This document shows, in pieces, positions 1 through 8,320 of a stretch of DNA of 64,000 nucleotides; position 1 is the first letter of the stretch; every line of letters starts with the position of its first letter. Source of the stretch: Microbacterium soli (lineage in GTDB: Bacteria > Actinomycetota > Actinomycetes > Actinomycetales > Microbacteriaceae); the NCBI RefSeq assembly GCF_039539005.1, contig NZ_BAABCP010000001.1, forward strand, positions 2,294,001 through 2,358,000, written 5' to 3'. The notes beneath the pieces were generated by a model. It made no database searches and was not told the DNA's origin. It saw only the letters and a program-made list of their open reading frames with translations. The position numbers and the translations under genes were made by a program.

Positions 1-1357
1 ACGACGCCACCGATCCCAGCAGCCGGTCGGCGGCCATCGTGTACTGGGTGAGGTCGTTGGTGCCGATCGAGGCGAAGTCCGCGTGCGCGAGGACCCGATC
101 GGCCAGCAGGGCGCTGGCGGGCACCTCGACCATGACCCCGGCGGTCTTCAGCCCGTACTCGCGGGCGAGGGCCGTGAAGTACGCGGTCTCCTCGACCGTG
201 GTCACCATCGGGGCCATGACCCACAGGTCGGCCGCGGTGGCGGCATCCGCCTCGGCGAGGGCGGTGAGCTGCTCGCGCAGGATGTCCTCGCTGGCGCGCA
301 GGGCGCGCAGCCCTCGCAGGCCCAGCGCCGGGTTCTCCTCGTGCGCGTCGTTGAGGAACGCCAGCGGCTTGTCCGCGCCGGCGTCCAGCATCCGCACGAC
401 GACCTTCCTGCCCTCGAAGGGCCGCAGCAGCTCGATGTAGGCCTCCCGCTGCTGCTGGATCGTCGGCGCCTGCGCGGAGGACAGGAACAGGAACTCGGTG
501 CGGAACAGGCCCACGCCCTCCGCCCCGCGCGCCACGGCGTCGGCGGCGTCGCCCGGCTTGCCGAGATTGGCCAGCAGCGCGATCGCCGTGCCGTCGGCCA
601 GGGCGCCGGGGGTGGCGGGCGCGGCGCCGGCGGCGGCCCGGGCGGCGATGCGCTCGGCAGCCACGGCGAGCTCGGCCTCCGTCGGGGAGTCGTTCACGGT
701 GCCGGCGGCGGCGTCGACGATCACGGTCCGGCCGTCCTCGAGGGAGGACGCGTCGGCCGCGCCGACGACGGCGACGATGCCCTTCTCGCGGGCGAGGATG
801 GCGGTGTGCGAGGTCGGCCCGCCGTCGGAGGTGATCAGCGCCAGCACCTGGTCCAGGTCCAGCAGCGCCGTGTCGGCGGGGGCGAGGTCGCGGGCGACGA
901 GGACGAACGGATGCCCGGGGTCGGGCACGCCGGGAGCGGGGACGCCCTGCAGCCGGGCGAGCACGCGCTGGGCGATGTCCTCGAGATCCGCCGCGCGCTC
1001 GCCGAGATAACCCCCCACGGCCTCGAGGGTGGCGCGGAACCCGGCGAAGGCGTCGTGCACGGCCCACTCCGCCGTCGTGCCCTCATCGATGCGCGTGTCG
1101 ATCTCATCCATCAGTGTGGGGTCCTCGGCGATCATCGCCTGGGCCTCGAGCACCTCCGCGGCAGCGCCCCCGGCGGAGTCCGCCCGCTGCTGGAGGTCTG
1201 CGGCGACGGCCGTCACGGCGCTGCGCACGCGCTCGCGCTCGGCCGCCGCACCCGCCGTGCTGTCGGTCCTCTCCGGGGCGGGCAGGGCCTCGGTCATGCG
1301 CACGACCGGGCCTGTGGCGATGCCCTGCCCGATGCCGACGCCGCGCAGGGTGCTCAT
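1..1357 (-). CDS. ptsI: Phosphoenolpyruvate-protein phosphotransferase (PTS enzyme I), 3' end cut by window edge
   Basis: Enzyme I takes the phosphate from PEP onto a histidine and passes it to HPr, starting the sugar phosphotransferase chain in the cytoplasm. About 452 residues are visible. The phosphohistidine motif GGPTSHTAI is seen with the histidine near residue 184, and the PEP-binding signature around GTNDLTQYTMAADR lies close to the window edge. Roughly the last 100 residues, including the expected catalytic cysteine, are outside. The ATG at 1357 overlaps the HPr stop by 4 bp (ATGA), so the gene is translationally coupled to ptsH. Family assignment is firm; completeness cannot be judged. 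Confidence 0.95.
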   Translation of the reverse strand, partial: MSTLRGVGIGQGIATGPVVRMTEALPAPERTDSTAGAAAERERVRSAVTAVAADLQQRADSAGGAAAEVLEAQAMIAEDPTLMDEIDTRIDEGTTAEWAVHDAFAGFRATLEAVGGYLGERAADLEDIAQRVLARLQGVPAPGVPDPGHPFVLVARDLAPADTALLDLDQVLALITSDGGPTSHTAILAREKGIVAVVGAADASSLEDGRTVIVDAAAGTVNDSPTEAELAVAAERIAARAAAGAAPATPGALADGTAIALLANLGKPGDAADAVARGAEGVGLFRTEFLFLSSAQAPTIQQQREAYIELLRPFEGRKVVVRMLDAGADKPLAFLNDAHEENPALGLRGLRALRASEDILREQLTALAEADAATAADLWVMAPMVTTVEETAYFTALAREYGLKTAGVMVEVPASALLADRVLAHADFASIGTNDLTQYTMAADRLLGSVAS

Positions 1358-1632
1358 GCCGCCTCATCGTGGTCGGTGGTGAGCACCTCGGCGAGCTCGT
1401 CCAGCACGGCCTCGGCGTTCTCGCCGTCGGCGGTCAGCACCACGTGATCGCCGAAGTCGATGCCGAGGGCGACGACGGCGAGGATGCTGGCCGCGTTGAC
1501 GGGCTCGCCGGAGTCCTTGGCGATGGTCACCGGGATGCCCGACTCCTTCGCCTTCTGCGCGAAGAGCTTGGCGGGGCGCGCGTGCAGTCCGTGCGAGGAT
1601 CCGACGCGGACGGTGCGGGAGATGGCGGTCAT
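1354..1632 (-). CDS. ptsH: Phosphocarrier protein HPr
   Basis: The 92-residue protein is the size of a normal HPr, the cytoplasmic phosphate shuttle between enzyme I and the sugar-specific EIIA domains. The active-site motif HGLHARP places the phosphorylated histidine at residue 17. The segment around Ser49 (AASILAVVAL) corresponds to the regulatory-serine region of HPr proteins. It is the middle gene of EIIB-HPr-enzyme I, with ATGA overlaps on both sides, so the three are probably one transcript. A second HPr-like gene lies at 4026-4289. Confidence 0.95.
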   Translation of the reverse strand: MTAISRTVRVGSSHGLHARPAKLFAQKAKESGIPVTIAKDSGEPVNAASILAVVALGIDFGDHVVLTADGENAEAVLDELAEVLTTDHDEAA

Positions 1633-1952
1633 GGGGTGTCCTTCCGGTCGTGCGGCGCGGCCATCGCGTCGCGGAGGAGGCGCAGCGTGCGGCTGCCGTC
1701 GAAGTCGGTGAAGGAGTCCTCGGGGAGGACGATGACGCGGACGCGGGAGGCCAGCGACGCGCGGATGGTGTCGGCGTGATCGGCGATGTGCGGCCCCACC
1801 AGCACCGCATCGATCCCCACGGCCGAGCGCGCGGTGCGCTCGGTGCCCGCCTCGGCCGTCCAATCCAGCCCGGCCGCCGACGCCGCGCCGGACAGCCGCT
1901 GCGCGACGAACGTGCTGGACGCGCCGGCACCGCAGACGACGAGAATCCGCAT
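1629..1952 (-). CDS. Orphan PTS EIIB component, lactose/cellobiose-type fold
   Basis: This 107-residue protein starts MRILVVCGAGASSTF. The cysteine at residue 7 within CGAGASS is the phospho-accepting P-loop cysteine of the PTS IIB lac/cellobiose family. No EIIA or EIIC is encoded next to it, so its sugar is unknown and it may serve a transporter elsewhere or act only as a sensor. The ATG at 1952 is preceded by a strong AAAGGAGG ribosome site, which decides the start. It leads the HPr-enzyme I operon and is divergent from the PRD regulator at 2105, a common arrangement for PTS control genes. Confidence 0.82.
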   Translation of the reverse strand: MRILVVCGAGASSTFVAQRLSGAASAAGLDWTAEAGTERTARSAVGIDAVLVGPHIADHADTIRASLASRVRVIVLPEDSFTDFDGSRTLRLLRDAMAAPHDRKDTP

Positions 1953-2104
1953 CGATCCTCCTTTCACGATTCCATGACAGCGGAGTTCCCAGCGTTCTTC
2001 CAGCAACGTTCTTTCCGCCCCTCCGGAATGCGCGTCCGCGCCCGGGCCGGCCGTGCGGCTGGCATCATGGAGGCGCAGGGATCATCGGCGAGGAAGGCGG
2101 GCGG
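1953..2104. promoter_or_regulatory. Divergent promoter region between PTS operon and PRD regulator
   Basis: The 152-bp spacer must hold both divergent promoters. The heptamer CGTTCTT occurs at 1993-1999 and again at 2007-2013, 14 bp apart, with a further GTTCC just before. This direct repeat is a possible activator site for the PRD regulator. No clear TTGACA-type promoter was recognised. Confidence 0.4.
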
Positions 2105-4021
2105 ATGTCGCGTCAGCGTCAGGACCGGATGCTGGCCGTGCTGCGCCGGGAGGGCACGTGGGTGACCGCCGCGAGCCTCGCCGACCAGCTCGGGGTGACC
2201 CCGCGCAGCATCCGCTCCTACGTCGTCGCACTCAACGCGAGGACACCGGGGGGCGATGCCGTCGAGTCGGGGCCCGCCGGCTACCGCGCGGGCGCGAGTG
2301 CGGCGGACGCCGCCGAGACGCCCGGCGGGCAGGACACCCCGCGGGCGCGACTGCATCAGCTGATCCGGAAGCTCGTCGATGCGGCCGAGGGCATCGACGT
2401 GTACGACACCGCCCTGGAGATGCACGTCAGTGAGACCACGCTGGAGAACGATCTGGCGCGAGTGCGCGGCCTGCTCGACGGCGGGGAGGTGGTGCTGGAG
2501 CGCGACCACGACCGGGTGCGCCTGCGCGGCGACGAGCAGGCCCTGCGGCGTCTGCTCAGCAGGCTCGCGCAGGACGAGATGGACGCCGGCCCGCTGCGTC
2601 CCGACGCGCTGCAGCGCGCACTGGCGCCCTCCGCCGTCCCGGCGGCCGAGGTGGGGCCGTTCAAGGCCGCGCTGGTGCGGGAGCTGGGCGAGCTCGGCTA
2701 CTACGTCAACGAGCTCGCCATCAGCGACGTGCTGCTGCACATCACGATCGCCGCCGAGCGGGTGGCCGCCGGTCGCGCACTGGGCGCGCGCGCCGACGAT
2801 CCCGACGAGGCCGTGACGGCCGTCGGTGAGGCCATCGCCCGGCTCGCGCAGCGGCATTTCGGCGTGGCCCTGGGGGACGGCGATCGGGAGCACCTGGCCA
2901 ATCTCGTCCTCACACGCGTGGTGACCCCGGGCGAGCAGCTCGGCCGGCGCGCCTCGCACATCGTCGACCCGGGTGTGGAGCAGGCCGTGCGCGCGGAGAT
3001 CGAGCAGGCTGCGCGCGACTACCAGGTCGACCTCGTCGACGACGCGTTCATCGTGCGTCTCGCGCTGCACGTGCAGAACCTGCTCCGCCGCTCGCAGGAG
3101 CGCGCATGGACGCGCAACCCGCTCACCCAGTCGCTGAAGTCCTCCTATCCGATGATCTTCGACGTCGCGGTGTCGATCGCGAGCGGCCTGCACGACCGCC
3201 TGGGTGTTCCGCTCCAGGAGGACGAGATCGCCTACATCGCGATGCACGTCGGCGGACGACTGGAGCGCAGCAGGGCCGCCGACGCGATCCTCACCGCGAC
3301 GATCGTGTGCCCCGGCTACCAGGAGCTGCAGGAGCTGCTGCGCTCCAGCGTGGACAGGTCGCTGGGCCGGCTCATCGAGGTGGTGCGACTGGACACCAGC
3401 ATGGATCCGGACTGGGGCGCGCTGGACACCGATCTCGTGCTCAGCACGATCCCCGCCGCGGGCCCCGACGAGCGGGTGGTGCGCATCACGCCGTTCCTGG
3501 GCGAGGCCGACATCGAGCGCGTGCAGCAGGCCGCCGCCCGCATCCGCAGGGCCAGGAGGCTGAGCCGGCTGCGGGAGGAGCTGCAGCGCTACTTCTCCGC
3601 CGACGCGTTCCTCGCACCGGTGCCGGATGCCGGGGAGGAGGTCATCATCCGGAGGCTGGGCGGGATGCTCGTCGAATCCGGGTTGATCGGCGAGGACTAC
3701 ATCGAGAACAGCATCATGCGCGAGCGGATGTCGTCCACGGCGTTCACGGATGCCCTCGCCGTGCCGCACGCGCTGGCGATGACCGCACGACGTACGGCCA
3801 TCGCCATCGGGATCGCCGACGGCTCGGTGGCGTGGGGGGAGGGACGCGTGCAGGTGGTGGCGCTCGCCGCCTTCAGCGAGGACGACCGCGACGCGTTCCA
3901 GACGGTGTTCGAGCAGCTCGTCGAGGTGTTCAGCGAGCGCGAGAGCGTGCAGCGCATCGTGCGCAGGGCGACGGACTTCGACGCGTTCCTGGACGAGCTC
4001 GTCGCCGTCATCGACGGCTGA
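2105..4021 (+). CDS. PRD-domain transcriptional regulator with EIIB- and EIIA-like domains (MtlR/LicR type)
   Basis: The 638-residue protein begins with a helix-turn-helix (AASLADQLGVTPRSIRSYV) and a second winged-helix-like region. Two PTS regulation domains follow (about residues 180-290 and 300-395). Next comes an EIIB-like segment with Cys402 in IVCPGYQ, and a C-terminal EIIA domain with His555 in AVPHAL. In this family, phosphorylation by HPr and EIIB-type proteins switches DNA binding. The gene is divergent from the EIIB-HPr-enzyme I operon, its likely target. It starts at ATG 2105 and ends 4 bp before a convergent HPr paralogue. Family is certain; the inducing sugar is unknown. Confidence 0.88.
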   Translation: MSRQRQDRMLAVLRREGTWVTAASLADQLGVTPRSIRSYVVALNARTPGGDAVESGPAGYRAGASAADAAETPGGQDTPRARLHQLIRKLVDAAEGIDVYDTALEMHVSETTLENDLARVRGLLDGGEVVLERDHDRVRLRGDEQALRRLLSRLAQDEMDAGPLRPDALQRALAPSAVPAAEVGPFKAALVRELGELGYYVNELAISDVLLHITIAAERVAAGRALGARADDPDEAVTAVGEAIARLAQRHFGVALGDGDREHLANLVLTRVVTPGEQLGRRASHIVDPGVEQAVRAEIEQAARDYQVDLVDDAFIVRLALHVQNLLRRSQERAWTRNPLTQSLKSSYPMIFDVAVSIASGLHDRLGVPLQEDEIAYIAMHVGGRLERSRAADAILTATIVCPGYQELQELLRSSVDRSLGRLIEVVRLDTSMDPDWGALDTDLVLSTIPAAGPDERVVRITPFLGEADIERVQQAAARIRRARRLSRLREELQRYFSADAFLAPVPDAGEEVIIRRLGGMLVESGLIGEDYIENSIMRERMSSTAFTDALAVPHALAMTARRTAIAIGIADGSVAWGEGRVQVVALAAFSEDDRDAFQTVFEQLVEVFSERESVQRIVRRATDFDAFLDELVAVIDG

Positions 4022-4025
4022 CCGG

Positions 4026-4289
4026 TCAGCTTCTCGCGCCCAGCACGGCTGCGAGGGCGTCCAGCAGGGTCGCGGCGCCGGGGGAGTCGGCGACCTCGAA
4101 GGTCACCTCGTCCCCGGCGGCGATGGCCAGATCCATGACCGCCAGCACGCTGGTCAGCTCGGCGGACCCTCCGGTCGCCGTCGACACGAGCACGGGGGAG
4201 CCGTGCGTCTGCGCCAGACGTGCCAGCTCGGCGACCGGGCGGGCGTGCGCTCCCTCGTCGACGCCGACCGTGACCCGTCTGCGCAGCAT
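4026..4289 (-). CDS. Second HPr-family phosphocarrier protein
   Basis: The 87-residue protein has the HPr motif EGAHARPVAEL, with the phosphorylatable histidine at residue 15, and a Ser47-centred segment (AELTSVLAVMDL) where regulatory HPr proteins carry serine. It differs considerably from the HPr at 1354-1632. It follows the phosphohexomutase gene by 2 bp on the same strand, so it is probably cotranscribed with punA and that mutase, and it converges on the PRD regulator. It may phosphorylate PRD domains or a dedicated PTS; this is inference from position. Confidence 0.85.
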   Translation of the reverse strand: MLRRRVTVGVDEGAHARPVAELARLAQTHGSPVLVSTATGGSAELTSVLAVMDLAIAAGDEVTFEVADSPGAATLLDALAAVLGARS

Positions 4290-4291
4290 GC

Positions 4292-5968
4292 TCAGCCCCG
4301 TTCCGCGAGCAGGTCCCGCACGGCGGTCTCCAGGTCCGCCACCGCGGCGGCGGCCTCGGTCGCCGAGTCCGCTCTCGAGTCGATGTACGCCTTGAGCTTG
4401 GGCTCGGTGCCGCTGGGCCGGATGACCACCCGCGAGCCGTCGCCGAGCCGGTAGCGCAGCACATCGCCGACGGGCATGTCTCCGCTTCCGCGGGAGAGGT
4501 CGTCCGCGGCGGTGACGGCGCGTGCGCCGAAGGATGCGGGCGGGTCGGCGCGCAGCGAGAGCATGAGCCCGGAGATGATCGACAGATCCTCCACACGCAC
4601 GGACACCTGACCGCTCGCGTAGTGCCCGATCTGCGCCCCCAGCTCCTCGAGGAGCCCGGCGATCGTCGTGCCGCGCACCCGGGCGTCGGAGGCGAGCCGC
4701 AGCATGGCGACGGCGGCGGAGATGCCGTCCTTGTCGCGCACGGTCTGCGGATTCACGAGGTACCCCAGCGCCTCCTCGAAGCCGTACACGAGGTGCGGCG
4801 CCCGGGAGATCCATTTGAAGCCGGTGAGGGTCTCGTGGAAGTCCAGTCCATGCCTGGCCGCGATCGCTCCCAGCCCCGGCGAGGACACCAGCGAGCAGGC
4901 GAGCGACGCCCCCGTCGCGTGCGGGGCGTCCTGCGCGGCCCGCCAGCCCAGCAGCAGACCCACCTCGTCGCCGGTCAGACGGCGCCACCCGCCCTCGGCG
5001 GCGGCGTCCGGGATCGCGACGGCCAGACGGTCGGCATCCGGGTCGTTGGCGATGATGAACTCGGCGTCGACCTCCCTGGCGCGTTCGAACGCGAGGTCCA
5101 GCGCGCCGGGCTCCTCCGGGTTGGGGAACGGCACGGTGCGGAAGGTCGGATCCGGGTCGCGCTGTGCGTCCACGACGCGCGGTGCGGGGTACCCCGCGCT
5201 CCGCACGACGCGGGAGAGGGTCTCCCAGCCCACGCCGTGCATGGCCGTGTACACCCAGCGCATCTCCTGGACCCCGTACGGCGCGTGCGCGACGGCCGCC
5301 GTCGCGGCGACGTACGCGTCCACGACCTCCTCCGCGGCGATCTCGTAGGACTCGGAGCGCGGCAGCAGGCCGATGTCTCCGACATCCGCGACGCGCTGGA
5401 TGTGCGCGGCGATCTCGGCATCCGCCGGCGCGATGATCTGGGAGCCGGCATCGGCGCCGCCCAGGTACACCTTGTACCCGTTGTCGTCGGGCGGGTTGTG
5501 GCTCGCGGTCACCATGACCCCGGCATCGGCCTCCAGATGTCGGACGGCGAACGCCAGCACAGGGGTGGGCAGCAGCCTCGGCAGCAGGATCGCCCGCAGC
5601 CCGGCGCCCGCGAAGAGCTCGGCCGAGTCCAGCGCGAAGCGGCGCGAGCCGCGGCGCCCGTCGTAGCCGATCACGACCGTGGGGATGCGGCTGCCGCGCT
5701 GCAGGAGGTAGCCGGCGAGACCGGCGGCGGCCTGGGCGACGAGGACCCGGTTCATCCGGTTGCTGCCGGCGCCCAGCGCCCCGCGCAGACCCGCTGTGCC
5801 GAACGCCAGCCGGGTGGCGAACCTGTCGTCCAGATCCGCCGCCGCCGAGGCGTCGCCGGAGGCGGCCCGGGTGATGATTCCCGCCAGCTCGTCCCGGGTC
5901 TCCGGATCGGGATCCTGACGCAGCCAGGCGCGGGCCTGTGCGAGCCGCTCCGCGGCGAGGGCGTTCAC
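4292..5968 (-). CDS. Phospho-sugar mutase (phosphoglucomutase/phosphomannomutase family)
   Basis: The 558-residue enzyme belongs to the alpha-D-phosphohexomutase family, which moves phosphate between C1 and C6 (or C5 for pentoses). The catalytic phosphoserine is Ser156 in TASHNPP, the metal loop is NDPDADRLA, the sugar loop is GFEEALGYL, and the C-terminal phosphate loop is RPSGTEPK. All four active-site elements are present. The start overlaps the stop of the purine nucleoside phosphorylase upstream by 4 bp. That pairing suits a phosphopentomutase role, converting ribose-1-phosphate from nucleoside cleavage to ribose-5-phosphate, but glucose or mannose substrates are equally possible from sequence alone. 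Confidence 0.92.
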   Translation of the reverse strand: MNALAAERLAQARAWLRQDPDPETRDELAGIITRAASGDASAAADLDDRFATRLAFGTAGLRGALGAGSNRMNRVLVAQAAAGLAGYLLQRGSRIPTVVIGYDGRRGSRRFALDSAELFAGAGLRAILLPRLLPTPVLAFAVRHLEADAGVMVTASHNPPDDNGYKVYLGGADAGSQIIAPADAEIAAHIQRVADVGDIGLLPRSESYEIAAEEVVDAYVAATAAVAHAPYGVQEMRWVYTAMHGVGWETLSRVVRSAGYPAPRVVDAQRDPDPTFRTVPFPNPEEPGALDLAFERAREVDAEFIIANDPDADRLAVAIPDAAAEGGWRRLTGDEVGLLLGWRAAQDAPHATGASLACSLVSSPGLGAIAARHGLDFHETLTGFKWISRAPHLVYGFEEALGYLVNPQTVRDKDGISAAVAMLRLASDARVRGTTIAGLLEELGAQIGHYASGQVSVRVEDLSIISGLMLSLRADPPASFGARAVTAADDLSRGSGDMPVGDVLRYRLGDGSRVVIRPSGTEPKLKAYIDSRADSATEAAAAVADLETAVRDLLAERG

Positions 5969-6798
5969 AGCGCCTCGATCACGCGGGCGAGCAGCGAGGA
6001 GATGACGGGCTCGGCCCGCCGACCCGCCTCGATGACCTCCGCATGGCTGAGCGGAGTCCGCTGGATGCCTGCGGCGAGGTTCGTGATGAGCGAGAAGCCC
6101 AGCACCTCCATGCCCGCCTCGCGGGCGGCGATGGCCTCCAGTGCCGTGGACATGCCCACGATGTCCCCGCCGATCCGCTTGGCCATCTGCACCTCCGCCG
6201 GCGTCTCGTAGTGCGGACCGCGGAACTGGGTGTACACGCCCTCGTCGAGGGTCGGGTCGACCGACCGCGCGATGTCCCGCAGCCGCTTGGCATACAGATC
6301 GGTGAGATCGACGAAGGTCGCTCCCTCCAACGGCGAATCCGCCGTGAGGTTGATGTGATCGCTGATGAGCACGGGCTGGCCCGCGCGCCAGCTCTCCCTG
6401 ATACCGCCCGCACCGTTGGTGAGCACCATGATCGTCGCGCCCGCGGCGGCGGCCGTGCGCACCGAGTGCACGACCCGGCGCACGCCGTGTCCTTCGTAGT
6501 AATGCGTGCGGGCGCCGATCACCAGCACACTGCGGCCGTCTGCGGTGCGGATGCTGCGCAGTGTGCCGACATGCCCCTCCAGCGCGGGACGGGAGAACCC
6601 GGTGACCCCGGTGGCGGGGACTGTCGCGACGGTCTCGCCGATGAGCTCGGCCGCCTTCCCCCAGCCCGACCCCAGTGTCACGGCGATGTCGTGATGGTCG
6701 ACTCCGGTCAGCTGCGCGATGTCGTCGGCGGCCTGTGCGGCGATGTCGGACGGATCGATGTCCGGGTCATCGAGGGGATGCGTGAGAGTGTCGTGCAT
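5965..6798 (-). CDS. punA: Purine-nucleoside phosphorylase (trimeric type)
   Basis: The 277-residue protein matches trimeric PNP, which splits purine nucleosides with phosphate into free base and (deoxy)ribose-1-phosphate. Seen are the phosphate loop GSGWG near the N-terminus and the signature TNGAGGI...GQPVLISDHIN. The mutase downstream overlaps by 4 bp and could process the sugar phosphate. The ATG at 6798 lies 6 bp after a TAGAGT box, so the mRNA is probably leaderless. It is divergent from the lpdA-like gene at 6853. Confidence 0.93.
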   Translation of the reverse strand: MHDTLTHPLDDPDIDPSDIAAQAADDIAQLTGVDHHDIAVTLGSGWGKAAELIGETVATVPATGVTGFSRPALEGHVGTLRSIRTADGRSVLVIGARTHYYEGHGVRRVVHSVRTAAAAGATIMVLTNGAGGIRESWRAGQPVLISDHINLTADSPLEGATFVDLTDLYAKRLRDIARSVDPTLDEGVYTQFRGPHYETPAEVQMAKRIGGDIVGMSTALEAIAAREAGMEVLGFSLITNLAAGIQRTPLSHAEVIEAGRRAEPVISSLLARVIEAL

Positions 6799-6804
6799 GA
6801 GACC

Positions 6805-6810
6805 ACTCTA
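6805..6810 (-). promoter_or_regulatory. -10 box of leaderless punA promoter
   Basis: TAGAGT read on the minus strand ends 6 bases before the punA ATG. That spacing places the transcription start at or next to the start codon. Confidence 0.55.
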
Positions 6811-6852
6811 GGAATGTGCAGGGCGCACTGCCAGTACGGAAGAATGGAGAGC

Positions 6853-8292
6853 ATGTCTCAGACTTCCTTCGCCAACCGGCAGAGCGTGGCCGTCCTCGGT
6901 GGCGGCCCCGGCGGGTATGAAGCAGCACTCGCCGCGGCCCAGCTGGGTGCCGAGGTGACCCTCGTCGAACGTGTCGGGGTGGGCGGATCCGCCGTGCTCA
7001 CCGACGTCGTGCCGTCCAAGAGCCTGATCGCCACGGCCGATGCGGCGGTCGCCATCGCCGAGGCCAGCGACCTGGGCGTGCAGTTCTACGCCAAGGGGGC
7101 GAACGGCAAGCCGCTCAAGCCGGAGATCGCCATCAACCTCGCGGCCGTCAACAAGCGCCTGCTGGCCCTGGCCGGGCAGCAGTCCGAGGACATGCGCACG
7201 ACTCTGCTCGACGCGGGCGTGCGCCTGTTGTCCGGTCACGGGAGGCTGGAGGGTCCGAACGCGATCGTCGTGTCCACCGGTCCCGGTGGGACGGACTTCG
7301 ATCGCGTCGAGGCCGACACCGTCGTGGTGTCCGTGGGCGCGTCGCCTCGTGAGTTGGACTCCGCCCGGCCCGACGGGGAGCGGATCCTCACCTGGACCCA
7401 GCTGTACGACATGAAGGCGCTGCCCGAGCATCTGATCGTGGTGGGCTCCGGCGTCACGGGCGCGGAGTTCGCCTCGGCGTACATGAACCTCGGCGCGAAG
7501 GTCACGCTGGTCTCCAGTCGTGAGCAGGTGCTGCCCGGTGAGGACGGCGACGCGGCGAAGGTGCTGGAGAAGGTCTTCAAGCGCGGGGGCATGCAGGTGC
7601 TCTCGAAGTCGCGCGCGGAGAAGGTCGAGCGCACCGACGACGGCGTCATCGTCACGCTCTCGGACGGCCGCACCGTCGAGGGCAGCCACTGCCTGATGGC
7701 GGTGGGCTCGGTCCCCAACACCTCAAACATCGGCCTGGAGGAGGCCGGCGTCGAGCTGACCGAGTCCGGGCACGTCCGGGTCAACCGGGTGGCGCGCACC
7801 TCGGTGCCGAACGTGTACGCGGTCGGCGACTGCACGAACTTCTTCCCGCTGGCCTCCGTCGCCTCCATGCAGGGGCGCACGGCGGTCTTCCACGCGCTCG
7901 GCGACATCGTCATCCCGCTGGAGCAGCGCAAGATCACGGCGAACATCTTCACCGCGCCCGAGATCGCGACGGTCGGGTTCTCGGAGCAGGACATCGAGAA
8001 CGGCGCCGCGGACGGCATCGCCTACAAACTGCCGCTGGCGGCCAACCCGCGGGCGAAGATGATGGGGATCAAGGACGGCTTCGTCAAGGTCATCGCGCGC
8101 AAGGGCTCGGGCACCGTCATCGGTGGCGTCATCGTCGCACCCAAGGCGTCGGAGCTCATCTACCCGCTGGCCATCGCCGTCGAGCGCAGGCTCAACGTCG
8201 ACCAGGTCTCCCGGGTGTTCGCCGCCTACCCGTCGCTGTCCAGCAGCATCACCGACGCGACGCGCGCCATGCACCTGGTCAACATCGGCTGA
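6853..8292 (+). CDS. lpdA: LpdA-like NAD(P)H-quinone dehydrogenase (flavoprotein disulfide reductase fold lacking redox cysteines)
   Basis: The 479-residue protein has the two-dinucleotide-binding FAD/NAD(P) fold: an FAD site GGGPGGYEAA near residue 16, an NAD site (VVGSGVTGAEFAS) mid-protein, a second FAD motif (VYAVGDCTN) and a C-terminal dimer domain. Where lipoamide dehydrogenases have the CxxxxC pair, this protein has Ala47 and Val52 (GGSAVLTDVVPSK), so it cannot run disulfide chemistry. Actinobacterial LpdA proteins of this type reduce quinones. Start 6853 is chosen for the GGAG just upstream; ATG 6844 is an in-frame alternative. It converges on the carboxylase gene, with a hairpin between. 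Confidence 0.85.
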   Translation: MSQTSFANRQSVAVLGGGPGGYEAALAAAQLGAEVTLVERVGVGGSAVLTDVVPSKSLIATADAAVAIAEASDLGVQFYAKGANGKPLKPEIAINLAAVNKRLLALAGQQSEDMRTTLLDAGVRLLSGHGRLEGPNAIVVSTGPGGTDFDRVEADTVVVSVGASPRELDSARPDGERILTWTQLYDMKALPEHLIVVGSGVTGAEFASAYMNLGAKVTLVSSREQVLPGEDGDAAKVLEKVFKRGGMQVLSKSRAEKVERTDDGVIVTLSDGRTVEGSHCLMAVGSVPNTSNIGLEEAGVELTESGHVRVNRVARTSVPNVYAVGDCTNFFPLASVASMQGRTAVFHALGDIVIPLEQRKITANIFTAPEIATVGFSEQDIENGAADGIAYKLPLAANPRAKMMGIKDGFVKVIARKGSGTVIGGVIVAPKASELIYPLAIAVERRLNVDQVSRVFAAYPSLSSSITDATRAMHLVNIG

Positions 8293-8298
8293 ACGAGG

Positions 8299-8319
8299 GC
8301 CCCGATCCGGGACCGGGGC
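8299..8319. terminator. Hairpin between convergent lpdA and acyl-CoA carboxylase alpha genes
   Basis: GCCCCG at 8299-8304 pairs with CGGGGC at 8314-8319, with extra weak pairing inside. The whole 28-bp convergent gap is this hairpin, so it may terminate both transcripts. There is no T-run. Confidence 0.5.
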
Positions 8320-8320
8320 A

